Shown in pieces: positions 22,566-33,749 of a stretch of 64,000 nt of DNA. Under the pieces are notes generated by a model that made no database searches, was not told the origin of the DNA, and saw only the letters and a program-made list of their open reading frames with translations. This DNA is from Endothia cerciana (taxonomy: Eukaryota; Ascomycota; Sordariomycetes; Diaporthales; Cryphonectriaceae). Location: the NCBI GenBank assembly GCA_026119935.1, contig JALRMH010000047.1:124001-188000 (forward strand), given 5' to 3'. Within the stretch, counting starts at the first letter, position 1, and every line of letters begins with the position of its first letter. A program made the translations under genes and the position numbers.

Positions 22566-24807
22566 ATGTACGACCCAGATGTCATTGCCTACCTTTTCCC
22601 GCCCGAAGGGCAGGGCAGAGATGGCGCGAAAGAAGCCATCAACATGCGTGTCAACCGGTCTCGATTCCTCCCTCCTCGCCGGCACAACGACCCAATCAAA
22701 ACAGCGCCCGAACCACGGAGTCGCTTTGTCAGAGAAGCAACAGAACAGCCAGAGGAGGTAGATGACCTCGACCGCCTGCCCTGTCTGGTGCTGAGATTCA
22801 GCAACCCCCCCCAAGACCCGTCTAGGCCTGGTGGCAGGACGAAGCCTGCAGGCAGACCTGGTTTTGCCCAAGTTGATAGGTGTCAGTTGGTACCACTTCG
22901 CGCTGACTTTCGACGAGGAGAAGTGCCTGGTTGTGAAAGACTTGGACTCCACGGTCGGAACGCGAGTCATCTACGACGGCGAGGAAGGGCAGCGCGGACA
23001 CGGAATCGCCTGGAGCGCTCGCGGGCCGAGCTTGGTGAAGAGTAAAGTACCTGTCATCAAGGTGGTTGGAGAGCTTCAGTTCAGACTCGTCGTGCCCAAT
23101 CATGACATAACCTCCCAGATATACCTTGACAATGTTGCGCGGTTTCTCGAGGGAGCAGCACTCGCCGAGGACCTTTTCTTGGACATGAATATCACAAGTC
23201 GCACGCGAACCGAGCTCCCAACTCCCGGTGAGGCCCACACGCTATCTGCGCAGAAACCTGGACGAATATTGTGGAAGAAGGAGCTTGGCCGAGGGAGTTT
23301 TGCAGTGGTGAACTACGTCTGGGACGTGACTAGCAGAGCAGAGTATGCCTTAAAGGAGCCTCTGCCGGGGGTGGTGGGCGATTGGGAACGGGAAGCCGAA
23401 ATACTGAAGGGTATCTCTCATGTGAGTACCATACCCTATGTTGGAGCTTTCTGACGGTGCTGATCGGCTTCTCAATCCAGGACAATATCGTTGCGTTGAA
23501 GCACGCGGTATTCGACACTGGGCCGCAGCTTTATTTCGAGTATGTCCCAGGAGGCTCTCTCGACCGGTATTACCACTTCATGACGCCCTTTCATAGGGGG
23601 CAGGTCACTATCCAGGTGTCTAACGGCCTCACACATCTCCACGAGGAGAAACTAGTCACCCATCGAGACGTCAAGCCGGAGAACATTCTGGTCCAATACT
23701 GGTATCGTGATAGTGTCCACTTAAAGCTTGCCGATTTCGGGTTGTCAAAGCAGTCGAATGATCTGAAAATACTTCTGTGGCACTGCACTCTACCTAGCTC
23801 CAGAGGTATTCTCCACGTGGTTGGTCACATGCGAGAACGCCAGACGCAAGAAGGCCCGGCACAAGGACGTGGGATATGATCCACTGGTCGACATTTGGTC
23901 TTTTGGTGTGCTCCTAGTTAAGTTGGAGTGCGGTGAGTTGCCGACTTACCTAAAAGATTATCAGGACTCTGGTACTACCTGGGGTAAAATGATGGTGGAG
24001 TTTGTTCGGAGTTATCAGATACTTCATGGAACAAACGAATTGCTGTCTTTCGTCCTTGAGGATATGTTGGTAGTTGACCCCAGGAAACGGCAGTCAGCGA
24101 GGAAATGTCACGAAAAGGCGCTGTGGCTGTTTGGAGGCGACACGACCGACGATAGCACGGACAGCGGCGAGGAGAGCAATCCGTCCACACCCAGAGCCCT
24201 ACCAGCGGATGTCACTTCTTCACCCAACGACTCGACAGCCCGCGAGGCGTCCACCATTCGCCTGTGCCCCAGAGAGGGTGAAGACAACAGCCAGAGCTCA
24301 GAGCTATCAGGTTCGAGAGTGTCGGCGCCCGGCAGCGAGAGCCTTATTGTTGGTCTGGGCGAGGAGGGCTCGGACTTCATCGACTCTATTCTCGGCATGA
24401 AACCGTCGGAAAGCACAGAGTTTGAACGCTCAGATGCTCCAACTCCAGATACCGCCCAGCATAACTCGGTGGTCGACAACGAGCTATGGGACGCAGGAGC
24501 AACCACTGGAGCTCGTGGTTCAGTTACAAGCTTGGAAGAGAGTGAGGGTACGCAGCGTGGAACTGATTCAGATTCAGTTAGCTCAGGACTTCATGCGGCT
24601 ATCATTCTTTACCTTGCCAACGCCGCGAGAGAGGAGGATGATCCCGATGACAGAGCTGTGACATCGCCATCTCAGCGCAAGAGGCGAAGGCCAGGAGGGG
24701 ACCCGAGCTCAAATACTAGACGTTTCTCATCCAAGTTCGCCGATCAGGAGCCGGAGGATGGCGACAGTAAACGCAGTAAAGTGTGGATTGCGGAAACTCA
24801 AGCCTAG
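22566..24807 (+). CDS. FHA-domain serine/threonine kinase
   Basis: ATG 22566 starts MYDPDVIAYLFPPEG. The FHA domain follows (RLGLVAGRSLQADLVLP, VSWYHFALTF, LDSTVGTRVIY). A kinase domain then shows a full set of motifs: LGRGSFAVV, YALKEPL, the catalytic loop HRDVKPENIL, LADFGLSK, and GTALYLAPEVF. An intron at 23422-23480 (59 nt, GTGAGT/CAG, phase 0) splits the N-lobe. The last ~230 residues are acidic and Ser/Thr-rich with a basic end. Two frame changes lie in a C8 run (22805-22812) and an A4 run (23766-23769); one base fewer in each restores a single protein. FHA plus kinase resembles the Rad53/Dun1 type of architecture, but I cannot assign orthology. Confidence 0.75.
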
Positions 24808-24809
24808 AG

Positions 24810-25220
24810 CAGAGAGGTTATTGCATGTCGAGTTTTTGGCAGTACGTGTAAATATTAGTTTCAACGCGTTTGTCCAATTTAGGGTAGCTAGCTCACTGGC
24901 TTAATTAGTGTGCATGCAGGCATAAATGCAGCACCACAGTGGGTAGGCACAGCGGACCCCTCTCCCCGTAGCTGGTACCTCCAAGTGACTCTGCCACCCA
25001 CAACCGGGGGGTTTCAACAGGGTACCCAGCTAGGCTAGGTACCTACAAAAATTATTAAAGCGCGTCGAGGGCCGCGTCTTTTGTTTTCTGGTCCACTGCA
25101 AACCCGCCCACCCACCTTCTTCTCTTTTAGCCACCGCCAACAAGTTACTCTCACCCTCAATCCTTAAACACCAGCACATGAGGCTGTTTTCCCTCCCTCA
25201 TCGCACGTCTGTCCGGACGC
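24810..25220. promoter_or_regulatory. probable promoter region of the 25221 gene
   Basis: About 400 bp without coding signal. The final 130 bp contain long CT-rich stretches (for example 'ccacccaccttcttctcttt' and 'tcaccctcaatcctt'), typical of fungal core promoters, and end close to ATG 25221. Confidence 0.35.
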
Positions 25221-26860
25221 ATGTCATCTCCTGAAGCTCTCGCACCTGTAGTTTTCTCTGTTCAAGAGCTGCTCGCCTTCAACGAGGACCAGCTTGTGCA
25301 GTTTTTGAACGACTGCCGTACCCCATGCAACGACTTCGACATCTCGCGAGTTCTAGGCGTGGATGGCCTCTCAAAAGGCCAACAAGGCGAGTTTAGCGAG
25401 AAATTGAGGTGAATACCCCCATCTGCTGGCGCAACTGTTTCAGCTCTACGGACCTGTCGCTGATCCTGCTTACTTGCAGCGCCGCGGCGGAAAAGGCTGG
25501 CCCCTTCAACTCTGACCTGCTCTCGAGCCTCTTGGGATTACTTGCCGGCCACGACAGTGCTGGCGACACACCTTCATGGTCGCAGAGCCGACAAGTCAGG
25601 ACCCCAACTTCCAGCCCACCTCCCGAAGGCAACAGCCGCTATGAAGCCTTCTGTCACGATGAACTCGTCAAAGCTGGCGGCCGGCCAATGGCGTCGTTCG
25701 AGCTTCTCCTTGACACCTTGAAGGATGCAGAAGCCAGCAGAGAGATACTTGGACCTTGGCTAGGTGACACAGACTCAGGCAGACGAGATGGCGACATGCC
25801 GCCGGCATTCTCAGTGCAATTGGAGGACTGGGAGTTGTTCCAGCACAGATGGCAGTGGGACAATCGCGGCAAGTACGCCGGCGACGAAGGCTTCGCTGCC
25901 TTCTTGGAGTCGCGAAGGAAGAGATACTTGCACAAGGGAGAGTCAGAAATAGTTTCTGATCCTTCGTTCGAGGAGACGGCCAGGCAAATCTGGAGGTTCG
26001 AAGAGAGACACTTGGAGCTGTCCGGTAAAGAGGGCTTCGCGGCATACACGCAGGCAGTCGAGAAACGCCTCGCGTCTCACCAATTCACGCAACCATTCCG
26101 GCTTGCCGAGGATCCACGCCAGCAAGACCCACAGACAACTTGGGTGGAGTATCTCAGCTACATTTACTGTCGGCGGGACAGGTATGCCGCGGCAATGAGG
26201 GCCGCAGAGCCGCAATATCGACAAGCATGGAACGAACTGCAGCACTTCAACACGTCTCCACCTTCGACTATATCAACGACAATCGGGGCACTTGATGAGG
26301 AACTGGACGCAGCCAGGGCCCAACTGGAGACGACTAGGCAGCAGATCCACAAGTTCATCGAAGACACCAAGACTTACCGACGATGGGAGACGGCTGTCCA
26401 CCGTCAAGAGCTGCGGGCACAATGGGTCCTTGAGCAGTTGTCCCTAATCGGCACTGCGTGATCTGCGGAATACAAAGCGACCAAGAGCAGTTCAAGTGCA
26501 AACAGCGGCAAGAAGAGGAAGGTGAGAGACGACCACGAACCCCGTCAGCAGCCCAAGAGAAGGAGGCAGGAAGTTGGTCACAGCGGCTCAACACTGGATC
26601 CAGAACCAGGAACAGGGAAAGGATCTGACATCACGATGCCCGATGAAACAGCGGCCACCTTGACGACTATTGGCTCTGGACCTCGTCGAAGTCAGCGCCT
26701 CCGTGCTGATGTTGCTCCTGAAGAGGCTCTGTCTTCCCAACTTCAGTCTGAAAGGCGTGAGATACCGAAGACACAACGACAAAGGAGGACTCAAGAGGAG
26801 ACACTTGGCTCCACGACATCACGGACGTTGCGGACAAGAAAGCGGAAGCCCAAAATGTAA
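25221..26860 (+). CDS. TWxEYLxY-family protein with an in-frame TGA
   Basis: Exon 1 is 25221-25408, the intron 25409-25479 (71 nt, GTGAAT/CAG), and exon 2 starts at 25480. The N-terminus contains SPEALAPVVFSVQELL, the middle has DWELFQHRWQWDNRGKY, and the diagnostic box TTWVEYLSYIY follows RxQDP. A coiled-coil region (LDEELDAARAQLETTRQQI) and a VLEQLSLIG segment follow. The frame meets TGA at 26459-26461 but stays open for another 133 codons through a Lys/Arg-rich tail with GPRRSQRLR that matches the usual end of this family. CGA to TGA is a single C-to-T change. The truncated product would have 389 residues. Function is unknown; the basic tail suggests nuclear or nucleic-acid contact. A decayed relative lies at 7816-8440. 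Confidence 0.7.
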
Positions 26861-27229
26861 TAATATAGAAGCAATAGATAGCGATTGGCTCACTGGCTCG
26901 GCACGGCATGCAAATGTTGCAAAAGGCGTTTTACGTATTTCGAGTACTTGGCAAATTTCAATCCCAATTTTCACGTACATGTCACTCCATAACTGTGATA
27001 GAAATGATAAAGGGAGGCAGGCAGGTTGCTTGAGGCTGTTGAAAACATTACGATTAAATTAATTCGCTATCTTACATGTTCCCGTCCCTTGAAGCAGCTG
27101 GTAAACTGTCTCAGCGAACACCCGACATTTTGTCTATACCAAGCCCTCCCATTGCTCGCTCCAAGTCCATCCGCTCAAACACTTGGTTGGGTATAATAAC
27201 CTCATTCTCCAACGCTCTCTCACTTGAGT
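26861..27229. other. convergent intergenic spacer
   Basis: A spacer between convergent genes, moderately AT-rich, with no coding signal or repeat that I can see. Confidence 0.4.
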
Positions 27230-30200
27230 TCAAAAAATCTCGATGCACTCAGTCGCCATTCGGGGGTCGAGAAGTGTGTCAATGGCAGGTGTTGTCGACT
27301 CCTGGCCACAGGTAGGAGAGCAGAGCCTTGCTCGTTTGAAAGGCGTGCCTGTCTCCTCGATATCTGAAGCCGGAGGACTGGGCAGTGAGGCAACGACGCC
27401 AGTCATGGCTTCTGGGGTATCTCCCTTGCCCCGCCACTCGTCGATGCCTCCAGGGCTCGAGACTGGGCTGGGATACCCATCGGCGTCTCCCCTCTTGCGT
27501 TTGGCTCCAACATTGTCGGGAGAGGGAACATTCGGAAGACCGTGATGGTGGCTCGACCTGGTGGCGTGAAGGTGCCAGGATTCGAAAGTATGGAACAAAG
27601 GCCCTTCCTCCCCAGATGCCGCAACAGAGCATGGGCATGTGACTGGTGAGGATTCGGCCTTGAAGTGTCCTCTCATGTGGGTCGCACGGCCCCTCTGGGT
27701 GGAGAAGTGGTTGCAAAGGACACAGCGCACAATGGCTGGATGGTCGTGAACGCTGGCAAGGTGTAGCAGCATGTCGTCACCGCTGAGGCCCTCGCTCTTT
27801 TCCCCAGTGTCCAGAGAGCACTCCAAACACTGGAAGACCTTTCCAGATGTGAACGCTTCAGAGTGCGTGTTGTAATGCCCTGGGGCTCCAGCGGGGAGTT
27901 GGCCTTCGCAGATAAAGCAGGTGCCCGTGGTAGAGTCCGTTGTCGATTCTTTGGTGAGCCTTGGTGCGTGAGCCTTTCCGTGAAAACTCTCCACATGAGT
28001 CTCCCAGTCTGAAACTCCAGAGATCGTGATATCCCCGACTCCCAGCTCTCGACACTTTGGGCAGCTGAACGGCTTGATGAAGGTTCCTGGCAAATGCACC
28101 TTCTTGTAGTGTTTGGTGAGAGCCGATCGTGAACAGAAGTCTTTCCGGCAAAGAAAGCAAATCGACTTCTGCGAATTGTCCAGTTTGAGGTCGCACTCGA
28201 CCGGGCCGACGGGAGACGGGATGACTTTCCCCTTTTCGCGAGCCATGTAGTGCAACAGCCATTCCATGGCCCCTAGCGAGAGTTCGTCGGCCCGAGCCCA
28301 AGTCTTTGCCTCCTCGGTCCAAAGTCGCACCACCGACTTCATATCCAAAGGTGAATGTTCCCGAGGTCCAGCTGGCCGTGGCTGTCGCAGGTGAGTAGTC
28401 GGGAGGCCCAGCTTTCTGAGCCTGTCGGCTTCGGCAAAGTACTTGGTGCGACTATCGTGGATGAGTAGCTCTTCGACCTGGCGCATGTGGAGGTCCAGGG
28501 CAGCCTTTTTCTTGCGTATCTGTGCTTTGTCGTCAGACTTCTTGGCTTCAGCAAGCGCCTCTCTCAGCTTGGTGGTGTCGTTGCGGCTCTCCATGTACTG
28601 TCGCTGGTCCTCGGTAATATCGATAGGGGCACCTGGATCTCGTCGAATGGAAAGGTCGCGAAGGTATTCGAAGAGGAGGGCGTTGGAGCCGGCAAGGTCG
28701 CCAAGACGGCAGCGAGCAAGGTCGACACGTACTCGTTTTGTCATGTAGTTGTGTTCGTAGACGTCGGTCGACTTGGCTGATCACAAAATTCCTAAGGGAA
28801 GCGGTCAGGCAGCCTGTAGAGTCTAGTTAGCATAAGAAGTTTACATCGATCATCAATAACAACTCGGCCACCTACCATCAAGGTCAGCACCCGCACCGAC
28901 GCGGAATGCGTAAACTCGAGGCTGTAGTCTGCACCCCATAACAAGGAGACAGCGGCGGAAAATGCGAACAAAGGTCGAACTGCCCATGGGGAAAATTTTC
29001 TCGTCCGCCTTATCCTCTTTCCACTCAAGAGGTATCCAGTCGACGTCATCTTCGAACTGTGGTCGATTGAACAACTCTTCGCATGACGTAAAGTCGCCTT
29101 CGAAGGCATCAGCTTGAACACCACGAGCGGCGATAAGACTGGTGAGACAGAAGATGGGTGTCGGGAGCAGTGTTGCCGAGAAGCTGAACCTGTTGGATGG
29201 GTAAGTGCGTGAGCTTCTGGGTAGGCAGCGTGGGGGAAAGGAGGGTAACTCACTCGGTGCCTTTCTTGTGCTGGAGGGCATTGCGTCTTAACTTATTTCT
29301 CTTGATTGTAGGCTCGGCGATAAGGCGTCTTCTGTTGGGGTTTTCCGGGTCGCGCACAAGGCCCATGGAGACATCCCGGAACCTCATACTCCCAGGACCC
29401 ATGACCATGCCTCTGCGGAAGCCACCATAAGTGAACAGAAGGACAAGGGCATGAAAGATGACGCGATGGATAGGATGTTGCACGGGAACATCGTCGGCAC
29501 ACTCGTAGAGAGTCTTCAGGAGGCGCCCGGTATCGCGGCCTGTCATTTCCACCTTGTCGTAATTTGACTCCTTGGTCAAACCCATGAGGGTTGCGCCTTC
29601 GTTGTATATCCACTAACAAAACAAGGTCAGCTTGAAAGCCTCAAAATCCACTCAGGGGCGGCTGACCTGGGTAAGCTGGGAAACGGGGCCTTGATCGGCC
29701 CAGCCTGGGAAGTTGGTCTTTTGTTTGAGGGTCGCCCGGTGCCCGTCATCATCTTTCAGCCCCTCAGACAGGTATTCAGCGTCTGCTGCAGCAATCAAAG
29801 CCTTCCAGAAGGTATTGACGGTCCTGCAGGTCTTGACGGCCTGCTCGATCACAAACTCTTCAGGTCCAAGGGTAAGCCGCTTCCTCTTCGAGGCCTTGAC
29901 ATAGAGGCGGAGGAATTTCTTGCAGTGGTCCTTTGCTGTATCATCTTCCTTGATGAGGTCTGTCCAGAATTTGACGGGGTCAAGATGCTTCTTGTACTTG
30001 CGGGAGACCCAGTCTCGGTACCTTAGCTCACACGTTAGCCTACATGCCCGATGTTTCGGAGGGGAGTGAACCTACCTGTTCCAAGCTGCCAGGGCTCGTT
30101 TCCGTGCCTTCTCAGTCGACTCAGCAATCAGCAGCATAGAGCTGAGGTCGTCGTCACTGTTCTCTGGGTCCGCCGAGTCACCAAAGATCTCCGCCACTTC

Positions 30201-30284
30201 ATCGTCAGGAACGAGGTCGAACGAGGAGAGCTGGGGCTCCACCAGCTTTGGCTCGGCCAGCTCGGTTTCCTCCATCGTGGTCAT
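27230..30284 (-). CDS. DUF3435 tyrosine recombinase with C2H2-type C-terminus (Starship-captain candidate)
   Basis: Five exons read leftward: 30284-30076, 30021-29667, 29612-29254, 29189-28876 and 28813-27230, with introns of 54-64 nt and matching phases. Exon 3 has the DUF3435 box GGFRRGMVMGPGSMRFRDV, which carries the box I Arg, and IKRNKLRRNA. Exon 4 has CLTSLIAARG and YAFRVGAGADLDG (the YxxR box). Exon 5 has LRNFVISQ and then DVYEHNYMTKRV with the candidate nucleophile Tyr. Where relatives usually have a His in LSHT, this protein has Gln. The last ~350 residues carry C2H2-like pairs (CFLCRKDFCSRSALTKHYKKVH, CPKC, CFIC, CVLC). One extra base in an AA (plus-strand TT 28773-28774) breaks exon 5. 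DUF3435 proteins include Starship captains, which are tyrosine recombinases that excise and integrate the element. A zinc-finger subgroup is often labelled FluG-like. Confidence 0.75.
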
Positions 30285-31054
30285 TCCCAAGAGAGAGTGT
30301 TTTTGATAAAGAATTTTCCAGATACTTCGAACGCAACACCTTCCACGGGGGTACGACTGCAAGATATATTGCTGGGCTCTCCAGGCCTCCAGAGCTCTCA
30401 GCTCCCTCCCTGCTCTTGCCCCCTTGCCCCCTTCCCCGACCGATCACCGCAGTCAGCCTCATCGTCAATGCAATATGCCACATCATGAGATCCATCAGAC
30501 GCTGCCAATGTCTTCAGGAGGCGGGCCTGCGGCCGATTCATCCTGGTCGCGAAACGGGCGAGGGGAAACGTTGGAGTTGCGGCCCAGCCAAATTTGGCAC
30601 GCTGAGTAATCCGTGCATCGTACCGTGCAGGACGCACTCCGCAGAACACCACACTTGACCATCTTGCTGAAGCGATCGATTACTGACTCCGACAACGCAC
30701 TAACAGCTCAAGATTTCTGCACTGCATATTGCTATATAGCCTGCCCTAGCATTTGGTAGGACAGGTTAGCCAGTATCGATCTTTATCATCCCAGTCAATT
30801 TATATCTGCTGGGCTTAACAATTTGATTCTTCGCATTTCCAGATAGTGACTGCAGAATCGGAGTACGCCTTTATTGCAATACGCATATGAATGGCGGAGT
30901 CCTTCGGTCTTTCGGCATTGAAGCAACTCTGAAAGAGGTATGGCGTAATCTACAGCCAATTACTGTGGGGTAAAGCATTGACCACGCCGACATCCGAACC
31001 AATAGTACTTTATATAGGCCCGCCCGGAATCTATTTAGGTTCGCTTTCCAGACA
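30285..31054. promoter_or_regulatory. upstream region of the DUF3435 gene; possible element head
   Basis: No gene is seen on either strand. If the DUF3435 gene is a captain, the 5' boundary and target site of its element should lie here or slightly to the right, since captains are the first gene and read inward. I could not identify terminal repeats by eye. GC content drops toward 31 kb. Confidence 0.3.
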
Positions 31055-31335
31055 TCTGTTGTCACACGGAAGGCTTCCGAAGGGCCAAGCGCTGAATACT
31101 ACAGCGCCACGTAGCCTGCAGGCCAACAGAGGCTTGAGAACCAATACAGACCCTGGTCAACAATAAAGGTATTCCCAACGTGCATAATGCGGAGAGTTGG
31201 ACAAAGCCGTGGCTGCCTGAGGCAGCAAGAGCTTCGTGTATATAACAAGACCCTACGGAGGACCTAGAGTCCCTTAGCAATTATCAGCGAATTCAGACCC
31301 CAAGCCCTCTCCATACGAGCCTTTGTTACATCTGT
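31055..31335 (+). mobile_element. solo LTR, family A, with TCTGT target duplication
   Basis: The element spans 31060-31330 (271 bp), begins TGTCACACGG and ends TTGTTACA, so it has the TG...CA ends of an LTR. It is flanked by perfect 5-bp direct repeats TCTGT (31055-31059 and 31331-31335). Inside is a TATA-like 'cgtgtatataac'. A diverged copy in the opposite orientation lies at 53608-53914. No retrotransposon coding sequence adjoins it. Confidence 0.85.
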
Positions 31336-31778
31336 ATTCCGCTTCATTACGTACCTTCAACCAACGCCACTCAACCTCCCACCGCGACAGCAGACAGGTG
31401 CCCTCACTGTGTCCTCTCACTGCCCACGATTCCTCCACGGACAGTATAGTACGACCAGCACCAATCTACAGGCTTCCACTCGTCGCCTACGGCCGACGAA
31501 AGACCCTGGGTGTTGGGTTCAGTGCATACTAATCTGGGGCGGCGGCGTGGCTGGGCCGGCCAGTTAGGTGTCACCGGCCTGCAATCTCTGATCCTCAACT
31601 TCAGCGGTCATTTCCACATCCTTTTTTAAAAGAGTCAAGGCTGCTCTTCGAAACAGAAGCCTGGGTGGGTGGGATCCTGAGATTTTTCTTGGGGGTTTTT
31701 CTTCCTTTGCAATGTAACTACGCGCAATATTAACATTTTCATGAAGAGGTTCTCTGTTCGATAGTCAATTGTTCTACT
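31336..31778. other. intergenic
   Basis: No gene is visible. A T-rich segment near 31690 precedes the next start codon. Confidence 0.35.
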
Positions 31779-33172
31779 ATGTCTCCAACACCCTCAATTC
31801 ACTCGTGCACTGCGACGAACCCAAACACGCCCCTTGCTGAAGACGAGATCGATCGAATCGTTTCAAGAGGTACAAGATGTCTACATGTTCCCGGTAGCAA
31901 CGACAGCAGCTCATCATCTAATACCTCTGGCGGGATATATCCGACATGGCCTGCTACCAATGTTGATATTACACATGCACCAGCTTTGGCCTTGTGGCAA
32001 CCAAGCAATCGCCTGGAAAACGTGTTTCTGGATATACATTGGATCCCAGGGAGTACTAATAGAGGCGCTTTTTTCAAAGTCCACACACGTGTCAAGCTGG
32101 ATGAAGTGCCTAGCACGGGCCGTAGCCGCCACCGCAACGGCGTCCGCGTCTTTGTTTTCATTCCTCCAGAGCGCATTCGGCAACTTCATTTTGACCCCGA
32201 TCCCAAGGAATCCGTGGGCCGTAACACAATTGCTCTGACTTTCGATATGCTCAGGCCACACCGGCTCTGGTGCTCCCGAAGACATTCGCAGCTCCAGATC
32301 AGCCATCGAATGATAGGATCAAGTCTCTGCGCATATTAACTACACAAACGTCTTTCACAGTTCATGCGAGCATTGCAGATAGGAGGTTCCCTGCTAGGTG
32401 GATACGCCAACTTTGCATAGCGATCTCAGCCCATCAACTGCCGAGCATCAGCCGTCTTGCATTTGCAATCGTCCCGTCGTTATACGAGGGTCAAGGCGGA
32501 CAGATACTTGAAGGAGATTGCCTTTCTGAAATCGATGCCGATGTGACCAACACTCCCGTGCCACCTGCCTATGATGGCGCGGTTGCAAATACCTCGCCTC
32601 CTACATTTTCTTGTAAGTACTTTCTACATTTAGCAAATAATCGGTCTAACTTCTTTACAGCTCGTGGCAGAAAACGCGGCCGGAGTAGCCCTGCTACCGA
32701 AGTTGAAGTTTCCTCTCGACCCATGAAACGTGCAGTTGTGGAAGCACTCCAGGACGCTCGACTGCAGGAACACCGAGATGCCCTCATATCGGAAGTTACG
32801 AAGTTGCTTGCTACGCAAAAGGAGGAAATCGCACAGATGTTGGCTACTTGTAAGGCAGAGTTTGCTGAGAAGCTAGCTTCTTCTGAAGAACGGGTGAGGG
32901 AGAATGTAGTAGATGGACTTGAGAGCTCAATTGATGAGAAATTATCGACGAAGGAGGAGGCAATGAAGGAGGCAATAGAGAACGCTGTGATGGACCGCCT
33001 GACCCCGATGCCCTTGAGGGGCAGACTTAACATTCCCGCTACACCCTATATATTAAAGACGTGCTTGAATTGGTTCTTTGCTATACCGAATGAGTTTGCT
33101 GGAAATATACGCAGTCTCTTCCTCTATATGCAGGTGAACATTTGTAAGGTTGGTGTAACAAATCGTGGTTGA
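31779..33172 (+). CDS. unknown fungal protein with coiled-coil C-terminus
   Basis: ATG 31779 opens a Ser/Thr-rich N-terminus, then HAPALALWQPSNRLENVFLDI and the recognisable block VFVFIPPERIRQLHF, followed by FDMLRPHRL. The next frame continues PKTFAAPD, LTTQTSFTVHASI, YEGQGGQILEGD and PPAYDG. Adding one G in a GG near 32264 joins the two. A 48-nt intron (32613-32660, GTAAGT, CTAAC, CAG) precedes a basic patch RGRKRGR. From there to about residue 420 the chain is a strong Glu/Lys/Ala coiled coil. This corresponds to a common but uncharacterised fungal family with an acidic PPxYD motif. Function is unknown. Confidence 0.55.
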
Positions 33173-33749
33173 AGGTGCCTGTACATATAGCTTACGCCTC
33201 GATCACGGGTTGTCGTATCTGGGCGGCTTCATTTGCCGGACTGAATAGCCGGAGCCAATCTATAACGTGGTTCTCCAAAGTCAATGAGTCGCAAAACTAG
33301 CCAGTGCCTCGATGTTTAGCTGTGAGTGCGTTCTCGCGGGGACTGGCGAGGTAATCTTTTTAGTTAATTGCGTCGGTCTACGGGTCCGGAAGGCGAAAAG
33401 ACGGACAGCAAGCAAGCTAGCTAGCAATGAACTCGGAACTGGAAACGAGGTCTCGAAGATTGCAAAGATCTGGTCTGTTTTTCTTCGCAACATTCGCAAG
33501 ATCAGGAAAGTGTGTATGCGGGCTTTGTTACGGAGTGCTCGTTTCCGATAGTATCCTCGCGTGACTGTTATGACCTGAAAGGCTTGTCTACTTAGTAGAC
33601 CTGAGAGAATCAGCTAACCAAATCGAGTAAGTTTGCAGGGTCGATGACCGCTTGAATAAAAGTACCGAAAACATAACCTAGAGCGCGGGAAATACGACAG
33701 ACATCTCTGCTGATACATTCACTATTCATCTACTGTCAACGATTACGGT
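33173..33749. other. intergenic
   Basis: Short frames on both strands lack support. There is nothing else notable. Confidence 0.35.
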
